Below are positions 50,005-63,800 of a stretch of 64,000 nt of DNA, piece by piece. The notes beneath the pieces were generated by a model. The model searched no databases, had not been told where the DNA came from, and worked only from the letters and a program-made list of their open reading frames with translations. Every line of letters begins with the position of its first letter. Position 1 is the stretch's first letter. The translations under genes and the position numbers were made by a program. The stretch is from Acanthornis magna. Its lineage: Eukaryota; Chordata; Aves; Passeriformes; Acanthizidae. The DNA lies in the NCBI GenBank assembly GCA_036785705.1, contig JAWUZG010000056.1, positions 9,115,001 to 9,179,000 of the forward strand, in the 5' to 3' direction.

Positions 50005-51340
50005 TCAGCCCCTGCCACCAGCTGCCATTTGGCCTAGAGTTAGGGTTGATAGACCTAAAGAGACTCGAGCTCTGGGAACACTGGGGCTGGAAAGGGCCTG
50101 CCAAGGCCATCGCAGCAGTGCCCTAACACTGCTGCTCCCACACCTTTCTGATAGGGAAAACCCAGGCATTGGGCTTGGGTAAATAACTAGGTGTAGGGGT
50201 AGGGTTATGCCTAGGCTTAGCATTAGGAGATCTAAAGGGCCTCGAGCTCCAGGAACACCAAAGCTGGAAAGGGCCTGCCAAGGCAAACGCGGCAAGACCC
50301 CATCATGGCTGCTCCCACACCTTTCTGATCTGGACACCCCACATGGGTGGGCACCTCGGCCCCGGCCACCAGCTGCCATTTGGCCTAGAGTTAGGGTTGA
50401 GAGATTTAAAGAGTTACAAGCTCTGGGAACACTGGGGCTGGAAAGGGCCTGCCAAGGCCATTGCAACAGTGCCCCAACATTGCTGCTCCTCCATCTTTCT
50501 GATAGGGAAAACCTAGGTACTGGGCTAAGGGAAATTAACTAGGCTAGGGTTAGGGTTACACCTAGGGTTAGGGTTAGGAGATCTAAAGGGCCTCGAGCTC
50601 CAGGAACACCAGGGCTGGAAAGGGCCTGCCAAGGCAAACGCGGCAAGGCTCCATCATGCCTGCTCCCACACCTTTCTGATCTGGACACCCCACATGGCTG
50701 GGCACCTCAGCCCCTGCCACCAGCTGCCATTTGGCCTAGAGTTAGGGTTGAGAGACCTAAAGAGACTCGAGCTCTGGGAACACTGGGGCTGGAAAGGGCC
50801 TGCCAAGGCCATCGCAGCAGTGCCCTAACACTGCTGCTCCCACACCTTTCTGATAGGGAAAACCCAGGCATTGGGCTTGGGTAAATAACTAGGTGTAGGG
50901 GTAGGGTTATGCCTAGGCTTAGCATTAGGAGATCTAAAGGGCCTCGAGCTCCAGGAACACCAAAGCTGGAAAGGGCCTGCCAAGGCAAACGCGGCAAGAC
51001 CCCATCATGGCTGCTCCCACACCTTTCTGATCTGGACACCCCACATGGGTGGGCACCTCGGCCCCGGCCACCAGCTGCCATTTGGCCTAGAGTTAGGGTT
51101 GAGAGATTTAAAGAGTTACAAGCTCTGGGAACACTGGGGCTGGAAAGGGCCTGCCAAGGCCATTGCAACAGTGCCCCAACATTGCTGCTCCTCCATCTTT
51201 CTGATAGGGAAAACCTAGGTACTGGGCTAAGGGAAATTAACTAGGCTAGGGTTAGGGTTACACCTAGGGTTAGGGTTAGGAGATCTAAAGGGCCTCGAGC
51301 TCCAGGAACACCAGGGCTGGAAAGGGCCTGCCAAGGCAAA
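50005..51340 (+). repeat. Near-identical 702-bp dimers in tandem
   Basis: The dimer starting at about 50,005 repeats at 50,707 with only isolated differences by eye, for example GGTTGATAGACC versus GGTTGAGAGACC near 50,045 and 50,747. The same dimer returns at about 52,109-52,740, and its second half near 58.97-59.32 kb. Each dimer pairs a T1 monomer bearing the CCCTAA-loop dyad with a T4 monomer. The high similarity makes this one of the youngest expansions in the window. Confidence 0.8.
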
Positions 51341-51350
51341 CGCGGCAAAC
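51341..51350 (+). repeat. Shared 1-bp deletion in half A
   Basis: The monomer reads GCGGCAAACCCCATCATGG, one base shorter than GCGGCAAGACCCCATCATGG. The same deletion is present near 59,407-59,416, consistent with the 8,064-bp offset. It is a useful marker that the two stretches are copies. Confidence 0.75.
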
Positions 51351-53013
51351 CCCATCATGGCTGCTCCCACACCTTTCTGATCTGGACACGCCACAGGGTT
51401 GGGCACCTCAGCCCCTGCCACCAGCTGCCATTTGGCCTAGTGTTAGGGTTGACAGATCTAAAGAGACTCGAGCTCCTGGAACACTGGGGCTGGAAAGGGC
51501 CTGCCAAGGCCATCGCAGCAGTGCCCCAACATTGCTGCTCCCACACATTTCTGATAGGGAAAACCCAGGCATTGGGCTTGGGTAAATAACTAGGTGTAGG
51601 CGTAGGAGTATGCCTAGGCTTAGCATTAGGAGATCTAAAGGGCCTCGAGCTCCAGGAACACCAAAGCGGGAAAGGGCCTGCCAAGGCAAATGCGGCAAGA
51701 CCCCATCATGGCTGCTCTCACACCTTTCTGATCTGGACACCCCACATGGGTGGGCACCTCGGCCCCGGCCACCAGCTGCCATTTGGCCTAGTGTTAGGGT
51801 TGAGAGATTTAAAGAGTTACAAGCTCCGGGAACACTGGGGCTGGAAAGGGCCTGCCAAGGCCATCACAACAGTGCTGCAACATTGCTGCTCCTCCATCTT
51901 TCTGATAGGGAAAACCTAGGTACTGGGCTCGGGTAATTAACTAGGCTAGGGTTAGGGTTACGCCTAGGGTTAGGGTTAGGAGATCTAAAGGGCCTCGAGC
52001 TCCAGGAACACCAGGGCTGGAAAGGGCCTGCCAAGGCAAATGCGGCAAGGCTCCATCATGCCTGCTCCCACACCTTTCTGATCTGGACACCCCACATGGC
52101 TGGGCACCTCAGCCCCTGCCACCAGCTGCCATTTGGCCTAGAGTTAGGGTTGAGAGACCTAAAGAGACTCGAGCTCTGGGAACACTGGGGCTCGAAAGGG
52201 CCTGCCAAGGCCATCGCAGCAGTGCCCTAACACTGCTGCTGCCACACCTTTCTGATAGGGAAAACCCAGGCATTGGGCTTGGGTAAATAACTAGGTGTAG
52301 GGGTAGGGTTATGCCTAGGCTTAGCATTAGGAGATCTAAAGGGCCTCGAGCTCCAGGAACACCAAAGCTGGAAAGGGCCTGCCAAGGCAAACGCGGCAAG
52401 ACCCCATCATGGCTGCTCCCACACCTTTCTGATCTGGACACCCCACATGGGTGGGCACCTCGGCCCCGGCCACCAGCTGCCATTTGGCCTAGAGTTAGGG
52501 TTGAGAGATTTAAAGAGTTACAAGCTCTGGGAACACTGGGGCTGGAAAGGGCCTGCCAAGGCCATTGCAACAGTGCCCCAACATTGCTGCTCCTCCATCT
52601 TTCTGATAGGGAAAACCTAGGTACTGGGCTAAGGGAAATTAACTAGGCTAGGGTTAGGGTTACACCTAGGGTTAGGGTTAGGAGATCTAAAGGGCCTCGA
52701 GCTCCAGGAACACCAGGGCTGGAAAGGGCCTGCCAAGGCAAACGCGGCAAAGCCCCATCATGGCTGCTCCCACACCTTTCTGATCTGGACACGCCACAGG
52801 GTTGGGCACCTCGGCCCCTGCCACCAGCTGCCATTTGGCCTAGTGTTAGGGTTGAGAGACCTAAAGAGACTCGAGCTCTGGGAACACTGGGGCTGGAAAG
52901 GGCCTGCCAAGGCCATCGCAGCAGTGCCCTAACATTGCTGCTCCCACACCTTTCTGATAGGGAAAACCCAGGCATTGGGCTTGGGTAAATAACTAGGTGT
53001 AGGGGTAGGGTTA

Positions 53014-56000
53014 TGCCTAGGCTTAGCATTAGGAGATCTAAAGGGCCTCGAGCTCCAGGAACACCAGGGCTGGAAAGGGCCTGCCAAGGCAAACGCGGCA
53101 AGGCCCCATCATGGCTGCTCCCACACCTTTCTGATCTGGACACGCCACAGGGTTGGGCACCTCGGCCCCTGCCTCCAGCTGCCATTTGGCCTAGAGTTAG
53201 GGTTGAGAGATCTAAAGAGACTCGAGCTCCTGGAACACTGGGGCTGGAAAGGGCCTGCCAAGGCCATCGCAGCAGTGCCCCAGCATTGCTGCTCCTCCAT
53301 CTGTCTGATAGGGAAAACTTAGGTACTGGGCTTGGGTAATTAACTAGGCTAGGGTTAGGGTTACGCCTAGGGTTAGGCTTAGGAGATCTAAAGGGCCTCG
53401 AGCTCCAGGAACACCAGGGCTGGAAAGGGCCTGCCAAGGCAAACGCGGCAAGGCCCCATCATGGCTGCTCCCACACCTTTCTGATCTGGACACGCCACAT
53501 GGGTGGGCACCTCGGCCCCTGCAACCAGCTGCCATTTGGCCTAGTGTTAGGGTTGAGAGATCTAAAGAGACTCGAGCTCCTGGAACACTGGGGCTGGAAA
53601 GGGCCTGCCAAGACCATCGCAGCAGTGCCCCAACACTGCTGCTCCCACACCTTTCTGATAGGGAAAACCCAGGCATTGGGCTTGGGTAAATAACTAGGTG
53701 TAGGGGTAGGGTTATGCCTAGGCTTAGCATTAGGAGATCTAAAGGGCCTCGAGCTCCAGGAACACCAAAGCTGGAAAGGGCCTGCCAAGGCAAACGCGGC
53801 AAGGCCCCATCATGGCTGCTCCCACACCTTTCTGATCTGGACACCCCACACGGGTGGGCACCTCGGCCCCTGCCACCAGCTGCCATTTGGCCTAGTGTTA
53901 GGGTTGAGAGATTTAAAGAGTTACAAGCTCTGGGAACACTGGGGCTGGAAAGGGCCTGCCAAGGCCATTGCAACAGTGCCCCAACATTGCTGCTCCTCCA
54001 TCTTTCTGATAGGGAAAACCTAGGTACTGGGCTAAGGGAAATTAACTAGGCTAGGGTTAGGGTTACGCCTAGGGTTAGGGTTAGGAGATCTAAAGGGCCT
54101 CGAGCTCCAGGAACACCAGGGCTGGAAAGGGCCTGCCAAGGCAAACGCGGCAAGGCCCCATCATGGCTGCTCTCACACCTTTCTGATCTGGACACCCCAC
54201 ATGGCTGGGCACCTCAGCCCCTGCCACCAGCTGCCATTTGGCCTAGAGTTAGGGTTGAGAGACCTAAAGAGACTCGAGCTCTGGGAACACTGGGGCTCGA
54301 AAGGGCCTGCCAAGGCCATCGCAGCAGTGCCCCAACATTGCTGCTCCCACACCTTTCTGATAGGGAAAACCCAGGCATTGGGCTTGGGTAAATAACTAGG
54401 TGTAGGCGTAGGAGTATGCCTAGGCTTAGCATTCGGAGATCTAAAGGGCCTCGAGCTCCAGGAACACCAAAGCTGGAAAGGGCCTGCCAAGGCAAACGCG
54501 GCAAGGCCCCATCATGGCTGCTCCCACACCTTTCTGATCTGGACACGCCACAGGGTTGGGCACCTCGGCCCCTGCCACCAGCTGCCATTTGGCCTAGTGT
54601 TAGGGTTGAGAGATCTAAAGAGACTCGAGCTCCTGGAACACTGGGGCTGGAAAGGGCCTGCCAAGGCCATCGCAGCAGTGCCCCAACACTGCTGCTGCCA
54701 CACCTTTCTGATAGGGAAAAGCCAGGCATTGGGCTTGGCTAAATAACTAGGTGTAGGGGTAGGGTTATGCCTAGGCTTAGCATTAGGAGATCTAAAGGGC
54801 CTCGAGCTCCAGGAACACCAGGGCTGGAAAGGGCCTGCCAAGGCAAATGCGGCAAGACCCCATCATGGCTGCTCTCACACCTTTCTGATCTGGACACCCC
54901 ACATGGGTGGGCACCTCGGCCCCGGCCACCAGCTGCCATTTGGCCTAGAGTTAGGGTTGAGAGATTTAAAGAGTTACAAGCTCCGGGAACACTGGGGCTG
55001 GAAAGGGCCTGCCAAGGACATCGCAACAGTGCCCCAACATTGCTGCTCCTCCATCTTTCTGATAGGGAAAACCTAGGTACTGGGCTCGGGTAATTAACTA
55101 GGCTAGGGTTAGGGTTACGCCTAGGGTTAGGGTTAGGAGATCTAAAGGGCCTCGAGCTCCAGGAACACCAGGGCTGGAAAGGGCCTGCCAAGGCAAACGC
55201 GGCAAGGCTCCATCATGCCTGCTCCCACACCTTTCTGATCTGGACACCCCACATGGGTGGGCACCTCAGCCCCTGCCACCAGCTGCCATTTGGCCTAGAG
55301 TTAGGGTTGAGAGATCTAAAGACCCTCGAGCTCTGGGAACACTGGGGCTGGAAAGAGCCTGCCAAGGCCATTGCAGCAGTGCCCCAACATTGCTGCTCCT
55401 CCGTCTTTCTGATAGGAAAAACCCAGGCATTGGGCTTGGGTAAATAACTAAGTGTAGGGGTAGGGTTATGCCTAGGCTTAGCATTAGGAGATCTAAAGGG
55501 CCTCGAGCTCCAGGAACACCAGGGCTGGAAAGGGCCTGCCAAGGCAAACGCGGCAAGGCCCCATCATGGCTGCTCCCACACCTTTCTGATCTGGACACGC
55601 CACAGGGTTGGGCACCTCGGCCCCTGCCTCCAGCTGCCATTTGGCCTAGAGTTAGGGTTGAGAGATCTAAAGAGACTCGAGCTCCTGGAACACTGGGGCT
55701 GGAAAGGGCCTGCCAAGGCCATCGCAGCAGTGCCCCAGCATTGCTGCTCCTCCATCTTTCTGATAGGGAAAACTTAGGTACTGGGCTTGGGTAATTAACT
55801 AGGCTAGGGTTAGGGTTACACCTAGGGTTAGGGTTAGGAGATCTAAAGGGCCTCGAGCTCCAGGAACACCAGGGCTGGAAAGGGCCTGCCAAGGCAAACG
55901 CGGCAAGACCCCATCATGGCTGCTCTCACACCTTTCTGATCTGGACACCCCACATGGGTGGGCACCTCGGCCCCGGCCACCAGCTGCCATTTGGCCTAGA

Positions 56001-59000
56001 GTTAGGGTTGAGAGATTTAAAGAGTTACAAGCTCTGGGAACACTGGGGCTGGAAAGGGCCTGCCAAGGCCATTGCAACAGTGCCCCAACATTGCTGCTCC
56101 TCCATCTTTCTGATAGGGAAAACCTAGGTACTGGGCTAAGGGAAATTAACTAGGCTAGGGTTAGGGTTACACCTAGGGTTAGGGTTAGGAGATCTAAAGG
56201 GCCTCGAGCTCCAGGAACACCAGGGCTGGAAAGGGCCTGCCAAGGCAAACGCGGCAAGGCCCCATCATGGCTGCTCCCACACCTTTCTGATCTGGACACG
56301 CCACAGGGTTGGGCACCTCGGCCCCTGCCACCAGCTGCCATTTGGCCTAGTGTTAGGGTTGAGAGATCTAAAGAGACTCGAGCTCTGGGAACACTGGGGC
56401 TGGAAAGGGCCTGCCAAGGCCATCGCAACAGTGCCCCAACATTGCTGCTCCTCCATCTTTCTGATAGGGAAAACCTAGGTACTGGGCTCGGGTAATTAAC
56501 TAGGCTAGGGTTAGGGTTACGACTAGGGTTAGGGTTAGGAGATCTAAAGGGCCTCGAGCTCCAGGAACACCAGGGCTGGAAAGGGCCTGCCAAGGCAAAC
56601 GCGGCAAGGCTCCATCATGCCTGCTCCCACACCTTTCTGATCTGGACACCCCACATGGCTGGGCACCTCAGCCCCTGCCACCAGCTGCCATTTGGCCTAG
56701 AGTTAGGGTTGAGAGACCTAAAGAGACTCGAGCTCTGGGAACACTGGGGCTGGAAAGGGCCTGCCAAGGCCATCGCAGCAGTGCCCTAACACTGCTGCTC
56801 CCACACCTTTCTGATAGGGAAAACCCAGGCATTGGGCTTGGATAAATAACTAGGTGTAGGGGTAGGGTTATGCCAAGGCTTAGCATTAGGAGATCTAAAG
56901 GGCCTCGAGCTCCAGGAACACCAGGGCTGGAAAGGGCCTGCCAAGGCAAACGCGGCAAGGCCCCATCATGGCTGCTCCCACACCTTTCTGATCTGGACAC
57001 GCCACATGGGTGGGCACCTCGGCCCCGGCCACCAGCTGCCATTTGGCCTAGAGTTAGGGTTGAGAGATTTAAAGAGTTAGAAGCTCCGGGAACACTGGGG
57101 CTGGAAAGGGCCTGCCAAGGCCATCGCAGCAGTGCCCCAACATTGCTGCTCCTCCATCTGTCTGATAGGGAAAACCTAGGTACTGGGCTCATGTAATTAA
57201 CTAGGCTAGGGTTAGGGTTACGACTAGGGTTAGGGTTAGGAGATCTAAAGGGCCTCGATCTCCAGGAACACCAAAGCTGGAAAGGGCCTGCCAAGGCAAA
57301 CGCGGCAAGGCCCCATCATGGCTGCTCCCACACCTTTTTGATCTGGACACGCCACAGGGTTGGGCACCTCGGCCCCTGCCACCAGCTGCCATTTGGCCTA
57401 GAGTTAGGGTTGAGAGACCTAAAGAGACTCGAGCTCTGGGAACACTGGGGCTGGAAAGGGCCTGCCAAGGCCATCGCAGCAGTGCCCCAACACTGCTGCT
57501 CCCACACCTTTCTGATAGGGAAAACCCAGGCATTGGGCTTGGGTAAATAACTAGGTATAGGCGTAGGAGTATGCCTAGGCTTAGCATTAGGAGATCTAAA
57601 GGGCCTCGAGCTCCAGGAACACCAAAGCTGGAAAGGGCCTGCCAAGGGAAACGCGGCAAGGCCCCATCATGGCTGCTCCCACACCTTTCTGATCTGGACA
57701 CGTCACATGGCTGGGCACCTCGGCCCTGCCACCAGCTGCCATTTGGCCTAGTGTTAGGGTTGAGAGATCTAAAGAGACTCGAGCTCCTGGAACACTGGGG
57801 CTGGAAAGGGCCTGCCAAGGCCATCACAGCAGTGCCCCAACACTGCTGCTCCCACACCTTTCTGATAGGGAAAACCCAGGCATTGGGCTTGGGTAAATAA
57901 CTAGGTGTAGGGGTAGGGTTATGCCTAGGCTTAGCATTAGGAGATCTAAAGGGCCTCGAGCTCCAGGAACACCAGGGCTGGAAAGGGCCTGCCAAGGCAA
58001 ACGCGGCAAGACCCCATCATGGCTGCTCTCACACCTTTCTGATCTGGACACCCCACATGGGTGGGCACCTCGGCCCCGGCCACCAGCTGCCATTTGGCCT
58101 AGAGTTAGGGTTGAGAGATTTAAAGAGTTACAAGCTCCGGGAACACTGGGGCTGGAAAGGGCCTGCCAAGGACATCGCAACAGTGCCCCAACATTGCTGC
58201 TCCTCCATCTTTCTGATAGGGAAAACCTAGGTACTGGGCTCGGGTAATTAACTAGGCTAGGGTTAGGGTTACGCCTAGGGTTAGGGTTAGGAGATCTAAA
58301 GGGCCTCGAGCTCCAGGAACACCAGGGCTGGAAAGGGCCTGCCAAGGCAAACGCGGCAAGGCTCCATCATGCCTGCTCCCACACCTTTCTGATCTGGACA
58401 CCCCACATGGCTGGGCACCTCAGCCCCTGCCACCAGCTGCCATTTGGCCTAGTGTTAGGGTTGAGAGATCTAAAGAGACTCGAGCTCTGGGAACACTGGG
58501 GCTCGAAAGGGCCTGCCAAGGCCATCGCAGCAGTGCCCTAACACTGCTGCTCCCACACCTTTCTGATAGGGAAAACCCAGGCATTGGGCTTGGGTAAATA
58601 ACTAGGTATAGGCGTAGGAGTATGCCTAGGCTTAGCATTAGGAGATCTAAAGGGCCTCGAGCTCCAGGAACACCAAAGCTGGAAAGGGCCTGCCAAGGGA
58701 AACGCGGCAAGGCCCCATCATGGCTGCTCCCACACCTTTCTGATCTGGACACGTCACATGGCTGGGCACCTCGGCCCCGGCCACCAGCTGCCATTTGGCC
58801 TAGAGTTAGGGTTGAGAGACCTAAAGAGACTCGAGCTCTGGGAACACTGGGGCTGGAAAGGGCCTGCCAAGGCCATCGCAGCAGTGCCCTAACACTGCTG
58901 CTCCCACACCTTTCTGATAGGGAAAACCCAGGCATTGGGCTTGGGTAAATAACTAGGTGCAGGGGTAGGGTTATGCCTAGGCTTAGCATTAGGAGATCTA

Positions 59001-60860
59001 AAGGGCCTCGAGCTCCAGGAACACCAAAGCTGGAAAGGGCCTGCCAAGGCAAACGCGGCAAGACCCCATCATGGCTGCTCCCACACCTTTCTGATCTGGA
59101 CACCCCACATGGGTGGGCACCTCGGCCCCGGCCACCAGCTGCCATTTGGCCTAGAGTTAGGGTTGAGAGATTTAAAGAGTTACAAGCTCTGGGAACACTG
59201 GGGCTGGAAAGGGCCTGCCAAGGCCATTGCAACAGTGCCCCAACATTGCTGCTCCTCCATCTTTCTGATAGGGAAAACCTAGGTACTGGGCTAAGGGAAA
59301 TTAACTAGGCTAGGGTTAGGGTTACACCTAGGGTTAGGGTTAGGAGATCTAAAGGGCCTCGAGCTCCAGGAACACCAGGGCTGGAAAGGGCCTGCCAAGG
59401 CAAACGCGGCAAACCCCATCATGGCTGCTCCCACACCTTTCTGATCTGGACACGCCACAGGGTTGGGCACCTCAGCCCCTGCCACCAGCTGCCATTTGGC
59501 CTAGTGTTAGGGTTGAGAGATCTAAAGAGACTCGAGCTCCTGGAACACTGGGGCTGGAAAGGGCCTGCCAAGGCCATCGCAGCAGTGCCCCAACATTGCT
59601 GCTCCCACACATTTCTGATAGGGAAAACCCAGGCATTGGGCTTGGGTAAATAACTAGGTGTAGGCGTAGGAGTATGCCTAGGCTTAGCATTAGGAGATCT
59701 AAAGGGCCTCGAGCTCCAGGAACACCAGGGCTGGAAAGGGCCTGCCAAGGCAAACGCGGCAAGACCCCATCATGGCTGCTCTCACACCTTTCTGATCTGG
59801 ACACCCCACATGGGTGGGCACCTCGGCCCCGGCCACCAGCTGCCATTTGGCCTAGTGTTAGGGTTGAGAGATTTAAAGAGTTACAAGCTCCGGGAACACT
59901 GGGGCTGGAAAGGGCCTGCCAAGGCCATCGCAACAGTGCTGCAACATTGCTGCTCCTCCATCTTTCTGATAGGGAAAACCTAGGTACTGGGCTCGGGTAA
60001 TTAACTAGGCTAGGGTTAGGGTTACGCCTAGGGTTAGGGTTAGGAGATCTAAAGGGCCTCGAGCTCCAGGAACACCAGGGCTGGAAAGGGCCTGCCAAGG
60101 CAAATGCGGCAAGGCTCCATCATGCCTGCTCCCACACCTTTCTGATCTGGACACCCCACATGGCTGGGCACCTCAGCCCCTGCCACCAGCTGCCATTTGG
60201 CCTAGAGTTAGGGTTGAGAGACCTAAAGAGACTCGAGCTCTGGGAACACTGGGGCTCGAAAGGGCCTGCCAAGGCCATCGCAGCAGTGCCCTAACACTGC
60301 TGCTGCCACACCTTTCTGATAGGGAAAACCCAGGCATTGGGCTTGGGTAAATAACTAGGTGTAGGGGTAGGGTTATGCCTAGGCTTAGCATTAGGAGATC
60401 TAAAGGGCCTCGAGCTCCAGGAACACCAAAGCTGGAAAGGGCCTGCCAAGGCAAACGCGGCAAGACCCCATCATGGCTGCTCCCACACCTTTCTGATCTG
60501 GACACCCCACATGGGTGGGCACCTCGGCCCCGGCCACCAGCTGCCATTTGGCCTAGAGTTAGGGTTGAGAGATTTAAAGAGTTACAAGCTCCGGGAACAC
60601 TGGGGCTGGAAAGGGCCTGCCAAGGACATCGCAACAGTGCCCCAACATTGCTGCTCCTCCATCTTTCTGATAGGGAAAACCTAGGTACTGGGCTCGGGTA
60701 ATTAACTAGGCTAGGGTTAGGGTTACGCCTAGGGTTAGGGTTAGGAGATCTAAAGGGCCTCGAGCTCCAGGAACACCAGGGCTGGAAAGGGCCTGCCAAG
60801 GCAAACGCGGCAAGGCTCCATCATGCCTGCTCCCACACCTTTCTGATCTGGACACCCCAC
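53014..60860 (+). repeat. Second B3 unit, rearranged
   Basis: Follows the preceding unit at +8,414 bp to about 58.4 kb and at +8,064 bp from about 59.0 kb (51,610 to 59,674; 52,311 to 60,375). The missing monomer falls at the mosaic monomer of 58.60-58.77 kb. A private CCACACGGGTGGGC (usually CCACATGGG) lies near 53,845, and AGGTGCAGGGGTAGGG near 58,957. Confidence 0.8.
58602..58772 (+). repeat. Mosaic monomer: ~170-bp patch from a neighbour
   Basis: This patch matches 57,551-57,721 at an offset of 1,051 bp (three monomers), including the rare combination AGGTATAGGCGTAGGAG, CCAAGGGAAACGCGGC and GACACGTCACATGGCTGGG. Upstream the background differs (CTCGAAAGGG near 58,503 and GCCCTAAC near 58,535, against CTGGAAAGGG and GCCCCAAC in the donor). 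Downstream it switches to CTCGGCCCCGGCC where the donor reads CTCGGCCCTGCC. The pattern looks like gene conversion or a double exchange; an unequal exchange that also removed one monomer is an alternative. Confidence 0.7.
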
Positions 60861-63800
60861 ATGGCTGGGCACCTCAGCCCCTGCCACCAGCTGCCATTTG
60901 GCCTAGAGTTAGGGTTGAGAGATCTAAAGACCCTCGAGCTCTGGGAACACTGGGGCTGGAAAGAGCCTGCCAAGGCCATTGCAGCAGTGCCCCAACATTG
61001 CTGCTCCTCCGTCTTTCTGATAGGAAAAACCCAGGCATTGGGCTTGGGTAAATAACTAAGTGTAGGGGTTGGGTTATGCCTAGGCTTAGCATTAGGAGAT
61101 CTAAAGGGCCTCGAGCTCCAGGAACACCAGGGCTGGAAAGGGCCTGCCAAGGCAAACGCGGCAAGGCCCCATCATGGCTGCTCCCACACCTTTCTGATCT
61201 GGACACGCCACAGGGTTGGGCACCTCGGCCCCTGCCTCCAGCTGCCATTTGGCCTAGAGTTAGGGTTGAGAGATCTAAAGAGACTCGAGCTCCTGGAACA
61301 CTGGGGCTGGAAAGGGCCTGCCAAGGCCATCGCAGCAGTGCCCCAGCATTGCTGCTCCTCCATCTTTCTGATAGGGAAAACTTAGGTACTGGGCTTGGGT
61401 AATTAACTAGGCTAGGGTTAGGGTTACACCTAGGGTTAGGGTTAGGAGATCTAAAGGGCCTCGAGCTCCAGGAACACCAGGGCTGGAAAGGGCCTGCCAA
61501 GGCAAACGCGGCAAGACCCCATCATGGCTGCTCTCACACCTTTCTGATCTGGACACCCCACATGGGTGGGCACCTCGGCCCCGGCCACCAGCTGCCATTT
61601 GGCCTAGAGTTAGGGTTGAGAGATTTAAAGAGTTACAAGCTCTGGGAACACTGGGGCTGGAAAGGGCCTGCCAAGGCCATTGCAACAGTGCCCCAACATT
61701 GCTGCTCCTCCATCTTTCTGATAGGGAAAACCTAGGTACTGGGCTAAGGGAAATTAACTAGGCTAGGGTTAGGGTTACACCTAGGGTTAGGGTTAGGAGA
61801 TCTAAAGGGCCTCGAGCTCCAGGAACACCAGGGCTGGAAAGGGCCTGCCAAGGCAAACGCGGCAAGGCCCCATCATGGCTGCTCCCACACCTTTCTGATC
61901 TGGACACGCCACAGGGTTGGGCACCTCGGCCCCTGCCACCAGCTGCCATTTGGCCTAGTGTTAGGGTTGAGAGATCTAAAGAGACTCGAGCTCTGGGAAC
62001 ACTGGGGCTGGAAAGGGCCTGCCAAGGCCATCGCAACAGTGCCCCAACATTGCTGCTCCTCCATCTTTCTGATAGGGAAAACCTAGGTACTGGGCTCGGG
62101 TAATTAACTAGGCTAGGGTTAGGGTTACGACTAGGGTTAGGGTTAGGAGATCTAAAGGGCCTCGAGCTCCAGGAACACCAGGGCTGGAAAGGGCCTGCCA
62201 AGGCAAACGCGGCAAGGCTCCATCATGCCTGCTCCCACACCTTTCTGATCTGGACACCCCACATGGCTGGGCACCTCAGCCCCTGCCACCAGCTGCCATT
62301 TGGCCTAGAGTTAGGGTTGAGAGACCTAAAGAGACTCGAGCTCTGGGAACACTGGGGCTGGAAAGGGCCTGCCAAGGCCATCGCAGCAGTGCCCTAACAC
62401 TGCTGCTCCCACACCTTTCTGATAGGGAAAACCCAGGCATTGGGCTTGGATAAATAACTAGGTGTAGGGGTAGGGTTATGCCAAGGCTTAGCATTAGGAG
62501 ATCTAAAGGGCCTCGAGCTCCAGGAACACCAGGGCTGGAAAGGGCCTGCCAAGGCAAACGCGGCAAGGCCCCATCATGGCTGCTCCCACACCTTTCTGAT
62601 CTGGACACGCCACATGGGTGGGCACCTCGGCCCCGGCCACCAGCTGCCATTTGGCCTAGAGTTAGGGTTGAGAGATTTAAAGAGTTAGAAGCTCCGGGAA
62701 CACTGGGGCTGGAAAGGGCCTGCCAAGGCCATCGCAGCAGTGCCCCAACATTGCTGCTCCTCCATCTGTCTGATAGGGAAAGCCTAGGTACTGGGCTCAT
62801 GTAATTAACTAGGCTAGGGTTAGGGTTACGACTAGGGTTAGGGTTAGGAGATCTAAAGGGCCTCGATCTCCAGGAACACCAAAGCTGGAAAGGGCCTGCC
62901 AAGGCAAACGCGGCAAGGCCCCATCATGGCTGCTCCCACACCTTTTTGATCTGGACACGCCACAGGGTTGGGCACCTCGGCCCCTGCCACCAGCTGCCAT
63001 TTGGCCTAGAGTTAGGGTTGAGAGACCTAAAGAGACTCGAGCTCTGGGAACACTGGGGCTGGAAAGGGCCTGCCAAGGCCATCGCAGCAGTGCCCCAACA
63101 CTGCTGCTCCCACACCTTTCTGATAGGGAAAACCCAGGCATTGGGCTTGGGTAAATAACTAGGTATAGGCGTAGGAGTATGCCTAGGCTTAGCATTAGGA
63201 GATCTAAAGGGCCTCGAGCTCCAGGAACACCAAAGCTGGAAAGGGCCTGCCAAGGGAAACGCGGCAAGGCCCCATCATGGCTGCTCCCACACCTTTCTGA
63301 TCTGGACACGTCACATGGCTGGGCACCTCGGCCCTGCCACCAGCTGCCATTTGGCCTAGTGTTAGGGTTGAGAGATCTAAAGAGACTCGAGCTCCTGGAA
63401 CACTGGGGCTGGAAAGGGCCTGCCAAGGCCATCACAGCAGTGCCCCAACACTGCTGCTCCCACACCTTTCTGATAGGGAAAACCCAGGCATTGGGCTTGG
63501 GTAAATAACTAGGTGTAGGGGTAGGGTTATGCCTAGGCTTAGCATTAGGAGATCTAAAGGGCCTCGAGCTCCAGGAACACCAGGGCTGGAAAGGGCCTGC
63601 CAAGGCAAACGCGGCAAGACCCCATCATGGCTGCTCTCACACCTTTCTGATCTGGACACCCCACATGGGTGGGCACCTCGGCCCCGGCCACCAGCTGCCA
63701 TTTGGCCTAGAGTTAGGGTTGAGAGATTTAAAGAGTTACAAGCTCCGGGAACACTGGGGCTGGAAAGGGCCTGCCAAGGACATCGCAACAGTGCCCCAAC

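Larger units (their letters stand above)
44600..53013 (+). repeat. 24-monomer higher-order unit of block B3 (8,414 bp)
   Basis: T1 tails at 44,599, 45,300, 46,002, 46,353, 48,456 and 49,157 recur at 53,013, 53,714, 54,416, 54,767, 56,870 and 57,571, a constant 8,414 bp. Private markers travel with them: GGGAAAAGCCAGGC near 46,302 and 54,716, CCTCGATCTCCAGG near 48,839 and 57,253, and GACACGTCACATGG near 49,284 and 57,698. From about 50.9 kb the offset drops to 8,064 bp (23 monomers) because the next unit lacks one monomer. Confidence 0.85.

Noticed and set aside
50005..51340. Assembly artefact producing identical dimers
   Set aside because: It cannot be excluded from sequence alone, but small differences (such as GATAGACC versus GAGAGACC) and a third copy at 52.1 kb favour real duplication. 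Spanning long reads would decide.
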